Origin: an uncultured Lachnospiraceae bacterium | GTDB taxonomy: Bacteria > Bacillota > Clostridia > Lachnospirales > Lachnospiraceae | Direction: 5' to 3' | DNA length: 10,151 nucleotides | Assembly: GCA_905203555.1 (NCBI GenBank) | Contig: CAJKWK010000073.1 | Coordinates: forward strand, 1-10,151 | Shown here: positions 1-7,574 of the stretch, in pieces | Position numbering within the stretch: position 1 is the stretch's first letter | Layout of the letters: the number at the start of each line of letters is the position of its first letter | Position numbers and translations under genes: made by a program | The notes under the pieces: generated by a model | What the model saw: only the letters and a program-made list of their open reading frames with translations | The model's database searches: none | Told to the model about the DNA's origin: nothing

Positions 1-1966
1 AATGGATTTTTCCTTTAGACAGGAACTTCTTTGCTGCCACCTTATCCATCTTTTTCCCTTGGCTTGCAAGAAATTTATCATTCTTCCATAAGGTAAATGC
101 ACAATTCCGGTCAGAACAGTAAAAGTTTACTTTTCCTTCCCTGACATCAGCTCCACAGCGGGGACATTTGCCAATGACTTCTCCTTTCGCTTTTCCCTGA
201 AACTGCTCTTTCTTTTCTTCTGAAATCCCCTGATATCTGGCAACCAGTTCCTGCATCAGCTCTGTAATTCCATTTAGGAATTCATCTGCTGTCTCTGTAT
301 TCTGGGCAATGTGATTCAATGCCATTTCCCACTCTGCTGTCATCTTCGGAGATTTAATCTCATCCGGCAGAACCGTAATCAGTACATTGCCATCATCTGT
401 CGGTACCAGATTTTTCTTTTCTCTTTTCACAAAGCCAGACTGAATCAGTTTTTCAATGATTGCTGCCCTTGTTGCCGGAGTACCAAGTCCTTTCTTCTCT
501 GTATCTTCGGTCAGTTCTTCATTTCCTGCACGTTCCATAGCAGAAAGCAGGGTATCTTCTGTGTACTGTTTCGGTGGCTGTGTAAAATGCTCCGATACAA
601 AAGAATCACAAGGACCGTAATGCTTGCCAGCCCAGATATCCAGCTCCGGCTCTTCTTTCTCAATCTTTACGCCAAAGAACTGTTTCAATTTATTTTCGAT
701 TGCCTTGAATCCTTCCTGCTTTGTTTTCTTTGCCGTGAGATAAAACGTATGATAATTACAGGTAATCTGGCATTTATGGCTTTCATAAATATAAGGATCT
801 GCGGTTGCTGTCAGTACCCTGGCACTGATCAGATACAAAATCTTGCAGTTTCGTTCTTTCAGTTTACCTATATCTGCCTTTGCTACTTCCATGGTCGGGA
901 TAATTGCATGGTGATCAGATACTTTCTTTGAATTTAATACCTTACTCACGTCCGGCTGATATTCCAGCCCTTCGGCATAGGGCATTTTCCCAAGCAACAT
1001 CTGAATCAGAGTTTCTGTGCTTTCTCCCATCTCATCTGTCAGATACTGGCTGTCTGTTCTCGGATAAGTAACAAGCTTCTGCTCATACATCTCCTGCACG
1101 GCATCCAGCGTCTGCTGTGCGGTATAACCAAACATTCGATTGGCTTCCCTCTGTAAGGTTGTCAGATCATAGAGCTTCGGTGGACGAACTGTTTTCTCCT
1201 TCACATCGTCCTTCTCTACTTCACACATACGCTCCGCACAATCCGCAGCCACTTTATCTGCATCCTCTTTTTTCTGAAAATGCTCTGTGACCGCATCCAT
1301 ATCGTCAAACTTGATATGAGCCATATAATACTTTTCTTTGGTAAATTCCTTGATCTTCTGATTTCGATCCACGATCATAGCAAGTGTTGGTGTCTGTACT
1401 CTTCCAACTTTCAGATTCTGGTTATACAGAACGGAAAAAAGACGGCTCGCATTGATTCCCACCAGCCAGTCTGCCTTTGCCCTGCAAAGTGCTGACTGAT
1501 AGAGACTGTCATAACACGAACCGTCTTTTAATGACGAAAATCCATCTTTAATTGCCTGTTCTTCCATAGATGAGATCCAGAGCCGCTTCATCGGCTTTCT
1601 GCATCCTGCCTGCTCATACACCAAACGAAAAATTAACTCTCCTTCACGTCCTGCATCAGTAGCACAGATCACTTCATCTACTTTGGAATCTCTCATAAGT
1701 TTCTTTAAGATTCCAAACTGCTTTTTCGTACCTTCCAATACCTTATGTTTCCAACATTCTGGCACAATCGGCAGATCATCATATCTCCATTTTTTATATT
1801 TTTCATCGTATTCCGATGCATCACATAATCCAACTAGATGTCCTACGCACCAGGAAACGATATAACCGTTTCCCTCCACGTAGCCATCTTTTCTTGTTCT
1901 GGCTCCAAGCACGGAAGCCAGTGCCATCGCAACCGATGGCTTTTCTGCAATCACTAATGCTTTCAT
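1..1966 (-). CDS. topB: DNA topoisomerase III (type IA), C-terminus cut by window edge
   Basis: A type IA topoisomerase, which cuts one DNA strand, passes another and reseals; in conjugative elements of this kind it probably resolves topological intermediates of DNA processing. I translated the minus strand from the ATG at 1966; 655 residues lie in the window before the edge. A Toprim domain opens the protein (AEKPS with E8; TDAGREGE with D104 and E108). The active-site tyrosine is Y301 in TYPRTD, and SDHHAIIPT and GLGTPATRA follow as in the family. Near the edge a C-terminal zinc ribbon is visible (CPRCGADV, then YCSDRNC). Usual length is roughly 690 residues, so only a short tail is missing. 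The start overlaps the methyltransferase stop as ATGA, suggesting translational coupling. No frameshift or missing catalytic residue is visible. Confidence 0.95.
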   Translation of the reverse strand, partial: MKALVIAEKPSVAMALASVLGARTRKDGYVEGNGYIVSWCVGHLVGLCDASEYDEKYKKWRYDDLPIVPECWKHKVLEGTKKQFGILKKLMRDSKVDEVICATDAGREGELIFRLVYEQAGCRKPMKRLWISSMEEQAIKDGFSSLKDGSCYDSLYQSALCRAKADWLVGINASRLFSVLYNQNLKVGRVQTPTLAMIVDRNQKIKEFTKEKYYMAHIKFDDMDAVTEHFQKKEDADKVAADCAERMCEVEKDDVKEKTVRPPKLYDLTTLQREANRMFGYTAQQTLDAVQEMYEQKLVTYPRTDSQYLTDEMGESTETLIQMLLGKMPYAEGLEYQPDVSKVLNSKKVSDHHAIIPTMEVAKADIGKLKERNCKILYLISARVLTATADPYIYESHKCQITCNYHTFYLTAKKTKQEGFKAIENKLKQFFGVKIEKEEPELDIWAGKHYGPCDSFVSEHFTQPPKQYTEDTLLSAMERAGNEELTEDTEKKGLGTPATRAAIIEKLIQSGFVKREKKNLVPTDDGNVLITVLPDEIKSPKMTAEWEMALNHIAQNTETADEFLNGITELMQELVARYQGISEEKKEQFQGKAKGEVIGKCPRCGADVREGKVNFYCSDRNCAFTLWKNDKFLASQGKKMDKVAAKKFLSKGKIH

Positions 1967-2523
1967 TCTATTTCTTCCTCACTTTTCATTTCTATATCTG
2001 ACTGTATTTCATTTCCCCAGACATCCCACCCAGGTGTTGTCTGTCGTGCAAATAATTCTATTCTCGGTACATCACCAATAAGCTCAACAATTCTATCTCT
2101 TGCCACATCTGGTTTTTTACTGTGTCTTTCAATGTGTGATAAAATAATCTGTCGAACATATGCTGATTTCCTATGAACAGACCCTTTCGTTGCAAGCAAA
2201 CAAATTTCAGCATTGCTCCTTGTCCAGTGTCCCAGACCAAGAAACAAAGTATCTGCCTTTTTATTCTTCTTTACCCACACGAACGCTACTGTCTTGTATT
2301 GAAATCCCCATGCTTGAATCACACTTAATCCTTCTCTCAGCTGTGGAAAAGTGACCCAGAGAAATAAAACACAATCTTTATCCGCTAATTTCCCAACTGG
2401 AAGATCACAGATTTCCTGCAAACTCATGGTCGGGTAATGGTCTGCGGCAATTCCCTGCCCCGCCTTCCTGTTATACTGCCAAGGCGGATCAGCGTATATA
2501 ATCTGATATTTCTTATTCCGCAC
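1963..2523 (-). CDS. MT-A70 family adenine-N6 DNA methyltransferase
   Basis: A 186-residue protein of the MT-A70 family, which transfers methyl from S-adenosylmethionine to the N6 of adenine. The catalytic motif DPPW is at residues 12-15 (YADPPWQY). The C-terminal family signature RIELFAR...PGWDVWGNE is near residues 154-172, so the Rossmann-like fold appears complete. The start is a GTG at 2523: the codon immediately upstream in frame is TGA, and the first internal ATG lies after DPPW, so no other ordinary start keeps the motif. A GA-rich ribosome site lies within the end of the upstream gene, four bases away. The stop overlaps topB as ATGA. No restriction endonuclease is next to it, so it is probably an orphan enzyme marking element DNA, for protection in new hosts or for regulation. 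Its target sequence cannot be read from the protein. Confidence 0.9.
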   Translation of the reverse strand: MRNKKYQIIYADPPWQYNRKAGQGIAADHYPTMSLQEICDLPVGKLADKDCVLFLWVTFPQLREGLSVIQAWGFQYKTVAFVWVKKNKKADTLFLGLGHWTRSNAEICLLATKGSVHRKSAYVRQIILSHIERHSKKPDVARDRIVELIGDVPRIELFARQTTPGWDVWGNEIQSDIEMKSEEEIE

Positions 2524-2527
2524 TCAA

Positions 2528-3961
2528 TCATCGCCCTTCCTCCTCTTCTTCATCTTCCAGCACATTATCGTCAAAATCTTCATCTCTCAGGATTTCCGGT
2601 TCTGTACTTTCTTCCTGCTCATCTGCATCGTCTACTTCCCGTTTTTCTGACTCTGAATCTTCGGATTCATCTTCATCCTCTTCCATCTCATCCTCGTCAT
2701 CATATTCATGTTTTGGTTTATAGACTTTGAAGTAATATCCTCCTGCCGCAGCTCCGACTGCAACCAGTGCAATCAAAAGATACGTTCCAAATGGACTTTT
2801 ATCTTCAGGCATCTGAATATCTTCCTCTACCTTATCTTTCTCGGCTGACTCTGTCGTTTCCGGTTTTTCTTCCTCTGCTTTTTTCTCTGGTTCTGCATAA
2901 ACCGTATCCACTTCCGGAAGTGTCACCGAATCAGAAAGTGTGAAGTTCATCAGATCTTTTTCACTGACTTCTGTAAGAAAATACACATTATCCTGAGATT
3001 TTGAATTGTCAATAATCAGATAGAAAATCTTACCACTCTTAGTTGAAATGGTATAAAACTCTTTTGTGCCTTCCGTAGCTGTTTTAGTAACAGAATCTGC
3101 TGTCTCGCCTTCTTTATTAAGCTGTTCCTCAATACCTGTCACTGTCCGATCATCCACAGTTCCTTTTGCATCTGTTGGCTCAGAAGCCTGTGCATCCTGC
3201 GGAAGTGGTGAAGTCGTTGTTTTCTCAGTCCCAGTTGCATCTGCACTGGTCGTGGTTGCCATTGCACCATTACTGTCACTGGAAGTTTTCTGTTTCTCTG
3301 CCTGCTTCTTTGCCCATTCATAATAAGGATTCTGTAACACATACTTTTCAGACGTATTTCCGGCACCGTCTGTTACCGTAATCTCAATCTGTTTTGTAGT
3401 AAAATCTTTCTGTGTCAATTGCACTCTCAGCATTCCATCCTTCAAGTCTGTATAAGTGGTGCCATTGACTGTTACTGCAGTAATCCCGGATACTGTATCA
3501 TTCCCCTGAATCGTCAGCACACCATCTGTCAGGGAAGCAGAGAGTGTAGGCTTTTCCGTGTCATAACACTTAATAGAGCGATTCTGCTCATAGACCTTCC
3601 CCTCACCATCTGTAACACGCACATACACTGTCTGGTTTCCAGTGATCGTGATACTTCCACTTCCGGTTACATCCTGCCAGCTTCCATCTTTTCCTGCTTT
3701 TGCTTCAATCTTTGCTATTGAGAAACCTTCCGGCATATGACTGGCATCTACCGTAACAGCAATGGTTGTTTCTCCCTGTTTCCAGCCATCCGGTTTCTCA
3801 ATCGTGATTGCAGGTGTGGTATTCTCAGCTGCATAAGCAGTCTGTGTCTGGAGCAAAGGTGTTGTCAGGCAAAGAAATGTCGTTGCTGCAAGCAAGCTCT
3901 TTTTTACCCTGCTTTTAGTAATTGTTCTCTTCTTCTGTTTCATTTTTTCCAGATTCATCAT
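2528..3961 (-). CDS. DUF4366 (CD1107-type) secreted, membrane-anchored mobile-element protein
   Basis: A 477-residue envelope protein typical of Tn1549/CTn conjugation operons; its biochemical role is unknown. It has a basic N-terminus and a signal peptide (hydrophobic 22-35, probable cleavage after AYA near residue 44). Two Ig-like beta domains follow (about 48-130 and 134-208; the second ends in a TDGAGN turn). A low-complexity Thr/Ser/Ala linker covers about 225-270, the DUF4366 core about 270-355, and an acidic stretch 356-388. A transmembrane helix (391-411) is followed by lysines and a tail in which 37 of residues 418-477 are Asp or Glu. Predicted topology is ectodomain outside, acidic tail inside. 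The gene overlaps the end of the DUF4315 gene by 47 bases. The start is the first of two tandem ATGs, or possibly the second at 3958. Confidence 0.87.
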   Translation of the reverse strand: MMNLEKMKQKKRTITKSRVKKSLLAATTFLCLTTPLLQTQTAYAAENTTPAITIEKPDGWKQGETTIAVTVDASHMPEGFSIAKIEAKAGKDGSWQDVTGSGSITITGNQTVYVRVTDGEGKVYEQNRSIKCYDTEKPTLSASLTDGVLTIQGNDTVSGITAVTVNGTTYTDLKDGMLRVQLTQKDFTTKQIEITVTDGAGNTSEKYVLQNPYYEWAKKQAEKQKTSSDSNGAMATTTSADATGTEKTTTSPLPQDAQASEPTDAKGTVDDRTVTGIEEQLNKEGETADSVTKTATEGTKEFYTISTKSGKIFYLIIDNSKSQDNVYFLTEVSEKDLMNFTLSDSVTLPEVDTVYAEPEKKAEEEKPETTESAEKDKVEEDIQMPEDKSPFGTYLLIALVAVGAAAGGYYFKVYKPKHEYDDEDEMEEDEDESEDSESEKREVDDADEQEESTEPEILRDEDFDDNVLEDEEEEEGR

Positions 3962-4217
3962 CGGCTTTTGTTTCCTCCTTCTGTATTTCTACCCTGCCGG
4001 GCAGTTCATTTTTCATTCTCTTTTTGAAAGCTTCCAATTCTGGAATACTCATATCCATTGCACGGATAATTCTTACAATTTCCAGATTTTCCGCTTCTGT
4101 TTTGGCAATCTCCGCAGCCTTGAACCGCTTTAAATCTGCTTCATATCTGGCTTTGGATGCTTCCATTTTCTCTTTGGCTTTCTCATAATCCGCCGTTGCT
4201 TTTTCAAGACTTTTCAT
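3915..4217 (-). CDS. DUF4315 family protein, small helical
   Basis: A 100-residue protein matching the DUF4315 family, found next to DUF4366 genes in clostridial conjugative elements; function unknown. Residues 1-45 form a charged, heptad-like helix rich in Lys, Glu and Ala, likely a coiled coil. The family core ENLEIVRIIRAMDMSIPELEAF is at about residues 43-64, and the last 25 residues are acidic (KADDESGKNETEEENNY). There is no signal peptide or membrane segment, so it is probably cytoplasmic. The ATG at 4217 has a good AAAGGAG site five bases upstream. The 3' end overlaps the DUF4366 gene by 47 bases in another frame, so the two are likely produced together. A coiled-coil adaptor or scaffold is only a guess from the helix pattern. 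Confidence 0.85.
   Translation of the reverse strand: MKSLEKATADYEKAKEKMEASKARYEADLKRFKAAEIAKTEAENLEIVRIIRAMDMSIPELEAFKKRMKNELPGRVEIQKEETKADDESGKNETEEENNY
3974..3979 (-). promoter_or_regulatory. Ribosome binding site for the DUF4366 gene, inside the DUF4315 gene
   Basis: A perfect AGGAGG lies within the coding region of the upstream DUF4315 gene, 12 bases before the ATG at 3961 and 15 before the ATG at 3958. The spacing is longer than usual for Bacillota. No closer site and no start codon between the site and the ATG pair are visible, so this supports the tandem-ATG start and the 47-base overlap. Confidence 0.6.
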
Positions 4218-4231
4218 CGCTTCTCCTTTCC

Positions 4232-4260
4232 GGACGGCTGATGCAGCCGCCCTTTTTTCT
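4232..4260 (+). terminator. Stem-loop with T-run, terminator-like on the + strand
   Basis: The inverted repeat GGACGGCT-GATGC-AGCCGCCC (4232-4252) forms an 8-base-pair stem, including one G:T wobble, with a five-base loop. It is followed on the + strand by six T (4253-4258), the shape of an intrinsic terminator for + strand transcription. No + strand gene precedes it, so it would stop antisense transcripts. In the operon direction the same hairpin lies between the hydrolase stop and the DUF4315 ribosome site, about two bases from that site. There it has no U-run, so it could act as an mRNA stability or translation-modulating hairpin instead. Confidence 0.45.
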
Positions 4261-7076
4261 TACCATCGTCCAAATCCATAGAAATGGCTCTGCCAGTATG
4301 GGGAATTGATGGACGTATACTGCACCGGATGTCCACAATGGATCATCTGACCATTGCCTACATAGATTCCGATATGCGTTACCGGCTCCCCTGCGTCGTA
4401 AGTTCCAGTAAAGAAGATCAAATCTCCCGGCTGTGCCTCCGACTGGGATACTGGTGTACAAATGTTGTACAGTCCCTGTGCTGTTAGTCTTCCTGTATTC
4501 CTTACACCAGAGTTTGTCAGACAGTAGCTTACAAATCCGGAACAATCGAATCCACTTGGGGAATATCCACCCCACACATACGGTGTTCCGAGATATCTCG
4601 CTGCTTCATTTAACAAACGCTGTGCTGCTTCACTGGTATATTCATTGCCGCCAAAGCCTGCTCCTTCTCCAGTTTCCAGATAAAAGATCGGGTTTAACCG
4701 CTCTCCATTTTTCAGAAGTTCAATATGAAGATGGCTTCCTGTGGAATTTCCAGTATTTCCTACCAGACCAATTTCATCACCTTTCGTGACGGATGCTCCT
4801 GCAGATACACTCCGGCTGCTTAAATGTGCATACCGTAGTTCATAGCCTTTACTGTCCTTGATTACAACATAATTGCCATAGCTGTCGTTATAAGCAGAAG
4901 TTGTAACTGTTCCGGTCAGTCCTGCCATCACTTTTGTTCCTTCCGGTGCCCCGATATCCATGCCATTGTGTAACTGATTAGCTCCAGAAATCGGGTGAAT
5001 CCTGTATCCATAATAACTGGTCACACTGGAATACCAGTTAAAATCAACCGGTGTCGCAAACATCTGCAAGTTGCCTTTTGTATCGTTGTAGGCACTGAAC
5101 AGTTCTTTCTGGAAAAATCCCAACCTGTCCTGACAGATTGACATCAGGTTTCCACTATTTAAGGTGACATTCAGCACATCTACATCTCTTGTCCTGGTCA
5201 CTTCCACTTCATTGCTTCCGTTATCATCTGCCAGATAACATTCCCAGGTCTGATGTCCATGTGCAGATGCTGCCGCATGACTGTCATAATAGACATCAAA
5301 CTGCACGCCATATCTTGCGAAAGCTCCGGTATCTTCTACCGTGTACTCCACCCCATTCATCACAACTTTTGTTCCGATTGGCACGAACGGATCATACGCA
5401 TCTACTGCAAGGGTATGGTTCGCTGTCGGATACACACCACTGGCAGTCGGTCCTCCGCTCCAAATACCACAGCAGATTGGGCAGTTACAATATCCACTGG
5501 TAACTACTTGTCCCAAAGATTCTCCCACCCTCACCGTTGCTGTCTCCGTCACGGTTTCATTCACTGCTTCCGTAGTCAGATGGTATTGCTCTGCAAACAA
5601 TGCATCCAACTCCGGCTTGACCTGTTCAAAGGTAAATTCTTCATACTTTGCTGACAGATAACTAATCAGGATAAACGGATCATGCTCAATGGGTCCGATG
5701 TTATATCGGTATTCCTCATGTCCCGGTTCTTCGGATTCCATGTTGTTGATCCGCTCTTGCAGATTAGCTTCCAGCTGTGTATAATACAGTTCCGCTTCCC
5801 GGATTGCCTGATCCGATGACAGATAACTGGTTCCCGTGTAAGTGATCACATTTTGTAAAAACACTGCAGAGCATGACGTGACATTCGTTATGATCAGAAA
5901 CATCAATCCGATCAGAACTGCTACACTGATATACACCTTCCGGTTTTCTTTAAAGAAGTTGGTGACTTTGCCGCCAATCTTCTTGATATAATCAATCGTA
6001 CCTTTTGTAGCTGTTCCTACTGTCTGTTCACTTCGTTTTGCTTTGGCATAATCCCGTTTGATCTGTTGCTTCTGAATCTGTTTTTTTAGCTTCTTCTGTT
6101 CCTGACGGGCTGCCGCCTGTGTCTGTTTCTCTGCCTGTCTCTCCAGTCTGCTTCTCTTTCTGGAAGCCCTCTGTTTCCTTCGTCTGGCACTTCTCTGTTC
6201 CAGCTTGTAAACACCTTCGCCGCCTTCTTCCAACTTATGGGCACCTTCTACTGCCGCATTGTCGTCTTCATTTTTGCTGATCTCACGATGCAATGCTGCG
6301 CAAGTTGCACTTCCTGCTTTCTTAACAGCAGAAGTTTTTTCTGTTTTCACAGATTCCCCTTCGCCAAACTTCAAGCGGGATTTCTTCTTTCCAGGAGCTT
6401 CTCCATCATTTGCCTGATAGACCTGTGCCTTCTTGGAATGCTGCTTTGCTTCCTTCTTCTTTTTTGTTTCTTCATAAGAAAACTTTTTGGCTTTTTCCTT
6501 CTGTTTCTGATGACGGAAATTGACTCCATCCATATCCATCTGGTTCAATTTCTCCATATCTTTGTCATTTTTCACAGAAGCACCAGTCTCCTCATAAGCA
6601 AATTTCAGACGCTGTTTCTGCTTTGGTTTCTTACTCCCACCATTCTTCTTACTCCGGCTGTCCCCTCTGTTTTCTGAAAGATCCGCACGTTTTTCTTTCA
6701 GTCTCCCTGACTGGCTGGCTTCGGATTTTTCCGCAAGTCTGGATTCTTTTCCGACTTCAGCACGAATTCTTTTCCGGTTTTGCTGCTTTCTGTTTTGTCC
6801 AAAATCTTCACTTTGGTTCTCTGTTCGCATCAGTTCCGGTGCATCCCTGGATTTTTGCACAGAAGGACGGATATTTTTCCCACTCCGTTCAGACTGGCGG
6901 GGAGACTTATCCACAAGGCTTTCTTCTTTTTCACCTTGTTTTATTCCCATCTGCACATCACTGGCACGGTTACTGACACGAACAGAAGATTTATCCGTCA
7001 GGTTCTCTTCCACCAGACCATCTTTGGTCATCTTCTGGACTTTCTTATCCCTGACTTTCATTCTCTGTTCTGCCAC
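4260..7076 (-). CDS. CD1108-type conjugation cell-wall hydrolase: 3D + M23 + NlpC/P60 domains
   Basis: A 938-residue bitopic membrane protein that probably opens peptidoglycan for the transfer channel, like VirB1-type hydrolases. Residues 1-380 are a highly charged, Lys/Arg-rich cytoplasmic region with repeated short motifs, followed by a transmembrane helix (about 381-399). A linker precedes the 3D domain (about 522-615; D559, D582, D594; cysteine cluster at C530, C532, C535, C536; TASG at 544-547). The M23 endopeptidase domain (about 688-800) keeps its zinc ligands H703, D707 and HLH 782-784, with H751 also present. The NlpC/P60 domain (about 815-938) keeps C845 in DCSGF and H901 in THIGIYVG; the third catalytic residue is probably H913. 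All three domains look competent. The start is GTG at 7076, fixed by an AGGAGG eight bases upstream; the first ATG is five codons later. Confidence 0.92.
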   Translation of the reverse strand: MAEQRMKVRDKKVQKMTKDGLVEENLTDKSSVRVSNRASDVQMGIKQGEKEESLVDKSPRQSERSGKNIRPSVQKSRDAPELMRTENQSEDFGQNRKQQNRKRIRAEVGKESRLAEKSEASQSGRLKEKRADLSENRGDSRSKKNGGSKKPKQKQRLKFAYEETGASVKNDKDMEKLNQMDMDGVNFRHQKQKEKAKKFSYEETKKKKEAKQHSKKAQVYQANDGEAPGKKKSRLKFGEGESVKTEKTSAVKKAGSATCAALHREISKNEDDNAAVEGAHKLEEGGEGVYKLEQRSARRRKQRASRKRSRLERQAEKQTQAAARQEQKKLKKQIQKQQIKRDYAKAKRSEQTVGTATKGTIDYIKKIGGKVTNFFKENRKVYISVAVLIGLMFLIITNVTSCSAVFLQNVITYTGTSYLSSDQAIREAELYYTQLEANLQERINNMESEEPGHEEYRYNIGPIEHDPFILISYLSAKYEEFTFEQVKPELDALFAEQYHLTTEAVNETVTETATVRVGESLGQVVTSGYCNCPICCGIWSGGPTASGVYPTANHTLAVDAYDPFVPIGTKVVMNGVEYTVEDTGAFARYGVQFDVYYDSHAAASAHGHQTWECYLADDNGSNEVEVTRTRDVDVLNVTLNSGNLMSICQDRLGFFQKELFSAYNDTKGNLQMFATPVDFNWYSSVTSYYGYRIHPISGANQLHNGMDIGAPEGTKVMAGLTGTVTTSAYNDSYGNYVVIKDSKGYELRYAHLSSRSVSAGASVTKGDEIGLVGNTGNSTGSHLHIELLKNGERLNPIFYLETGEGAGFGGNEYTSEAAQRLLNEAARYLGTPYVWGGYSPSGFDCSGFVSYCLTNSGVRNTGRLTAQGLYNICTPVSQSEAQPGDLIFFTGTYDAGEPVTHIGIYVGNGQMIHCGHPVQYTSINSPYWQSHFYGFGRW

Positions 7077-7079
7077 TAC

Positions 7080-7190
7080 TTACTCCTCCTTTTTCGGATA
7101 CCCTTTCCCTGCCTGTAATAAACAGAGAAAAGCGATGCCAAATACAGCACCGCCACTAAAAGTTACTACATATGAAATTGCTCGTAACAT
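7080..7190 (-). CDS. DUF3789-like small membrane peptide (36 aa)
   Basis: A 36-residue reading frame that begins MLRAISYVVTFSGGAVFGIA and ends GKGYPKKEE. It has one hydrophobic helix (about residues 5-26, with a small glycine cluster) and a charged C-terminus, a pattern I associate with the DUF3789 family of tiny proteins in clostridial conjugative elements. The ATG at 7190 is preceded by AAAGGAGA at ideal distance. It starts 16 bases after the VirB4 stop and ends three bases before the hydrolase GTG. The strong ribosome site, tight packing and plausible membrane segment make it a real gene rather than chance. Function is unknown; a small subunit or assembly factor of the transfer channel is possible. 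The family name is from memory of the pattern and is less certain than the gene itself. Confidence 0.75.
   Translation of the reverse strand: MLRAISYVVTFSGGAVFGIAFLCLLQAGKGYPKKEE
7085..7090 (-). promoter_or_regulatory. Ribosome binding site fixing the GTG start of the hydrolase gene
   Basis: AGGAGG lies in the last codons of the 36-residue upstream gene, eight bases before the GTG at 7076. This spacing favours the GTG over the downstream ATG at 7061. Because the site is inside the preceding coding region, the two genes are likely translationally coupled. Confidence 0.75.
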
Positions 7191-7206
7191 TGTCTTCTCC
7201 TTTGAT

Positions 7207-7574
7207 TTAACCTGCTTCGGAAGTTTCCTCTAAGCGGGTTGTCATGATTTTATAGAGGGAATTCTTAGGGAATCTGTCTACAAATGGGATAATGACGTTT
7301 CCATAGAACAGAAGTCCTTCTCCCTCATTACTGTTGGTTACATAGGACAGCTGGGTTGGTGAGATATTCAGCTGTTTTGCCAGAATCTGCCGGTCACCGG
7401 ATGCCTGGTTCAGCATATAAATAAAATCTGAATTTTCAAATATATTCTCTATCTCCCTGGAAGACAACAAATCCTTAATATTCTGGGTGATGCCCGTTGG
7501 GATACCACCCCATTTACGGAATCGCTTCCAAATCTCCACGCTGTAGGCTGCAGTCTGCTCTTCCTTCAAAAGAA
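7207..7574 (-). CDS. VirB4/TraE-type conjugation ATPase, 3' exon only (split by group II intron)
   Basis: The C-terminal 121 residues, plus two bases of a split codon, of a VirB4-like ATPase that powers type IV secretion at the membrane. The visible protein starts LLKEEQTAAYSVEIWKRF and contains GGIPTGITQN, the conserved TQN-type motif of the VirB4 RecA-like domain, then SDFIYMLNQ, DRQILAKQL and GEGLLFYGN. It ends at a TAA (7207-7209). The Walker A and B motifs must lie in the 5' exon, outside the window. In relatives I recall a run like DEFHLLLKEEQTA, so the split codon before LLKEE fits an exon start at 7574. A TTG at 7569 could open the frame in unspliced RNA, but there is no ribosome site and the fragment would lack nucleotide-binding motifs. 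Restoring the gene requires splicing. Confidence 0.85.

Noticed and set aside
311..931. 206-codon + strand frame
   Set aside because: It is antisense to topB, which carries clear family motifs across the same bases; the + frame product is Cys/Phe-rich with no domain.
2640..2720. Possible tandem DNA repeat in the GA-rich stretch
   Set aside because: It is the codon pattern of the Asp/Glu-rich tail of the DUF4366 protein, not a separate repeat element.
4204..4575. 123-codon minus-strand frame
   Set aside because: It overlaps the NlpC/P60 end of the hydrolase in another frame and has no domain, while the hydrolase frame has catalytic motifs throughout.
7207..7569. VirB4 C-terminal fragment as an independent gene from the TTG at 7569
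   Set aside because: The frame continues upstream to the splice junction, there is no Shine-Dalgarno site before the TTG, and the fragment lacks the nucleotide-binding motifs. It is better read as a 3' exon.
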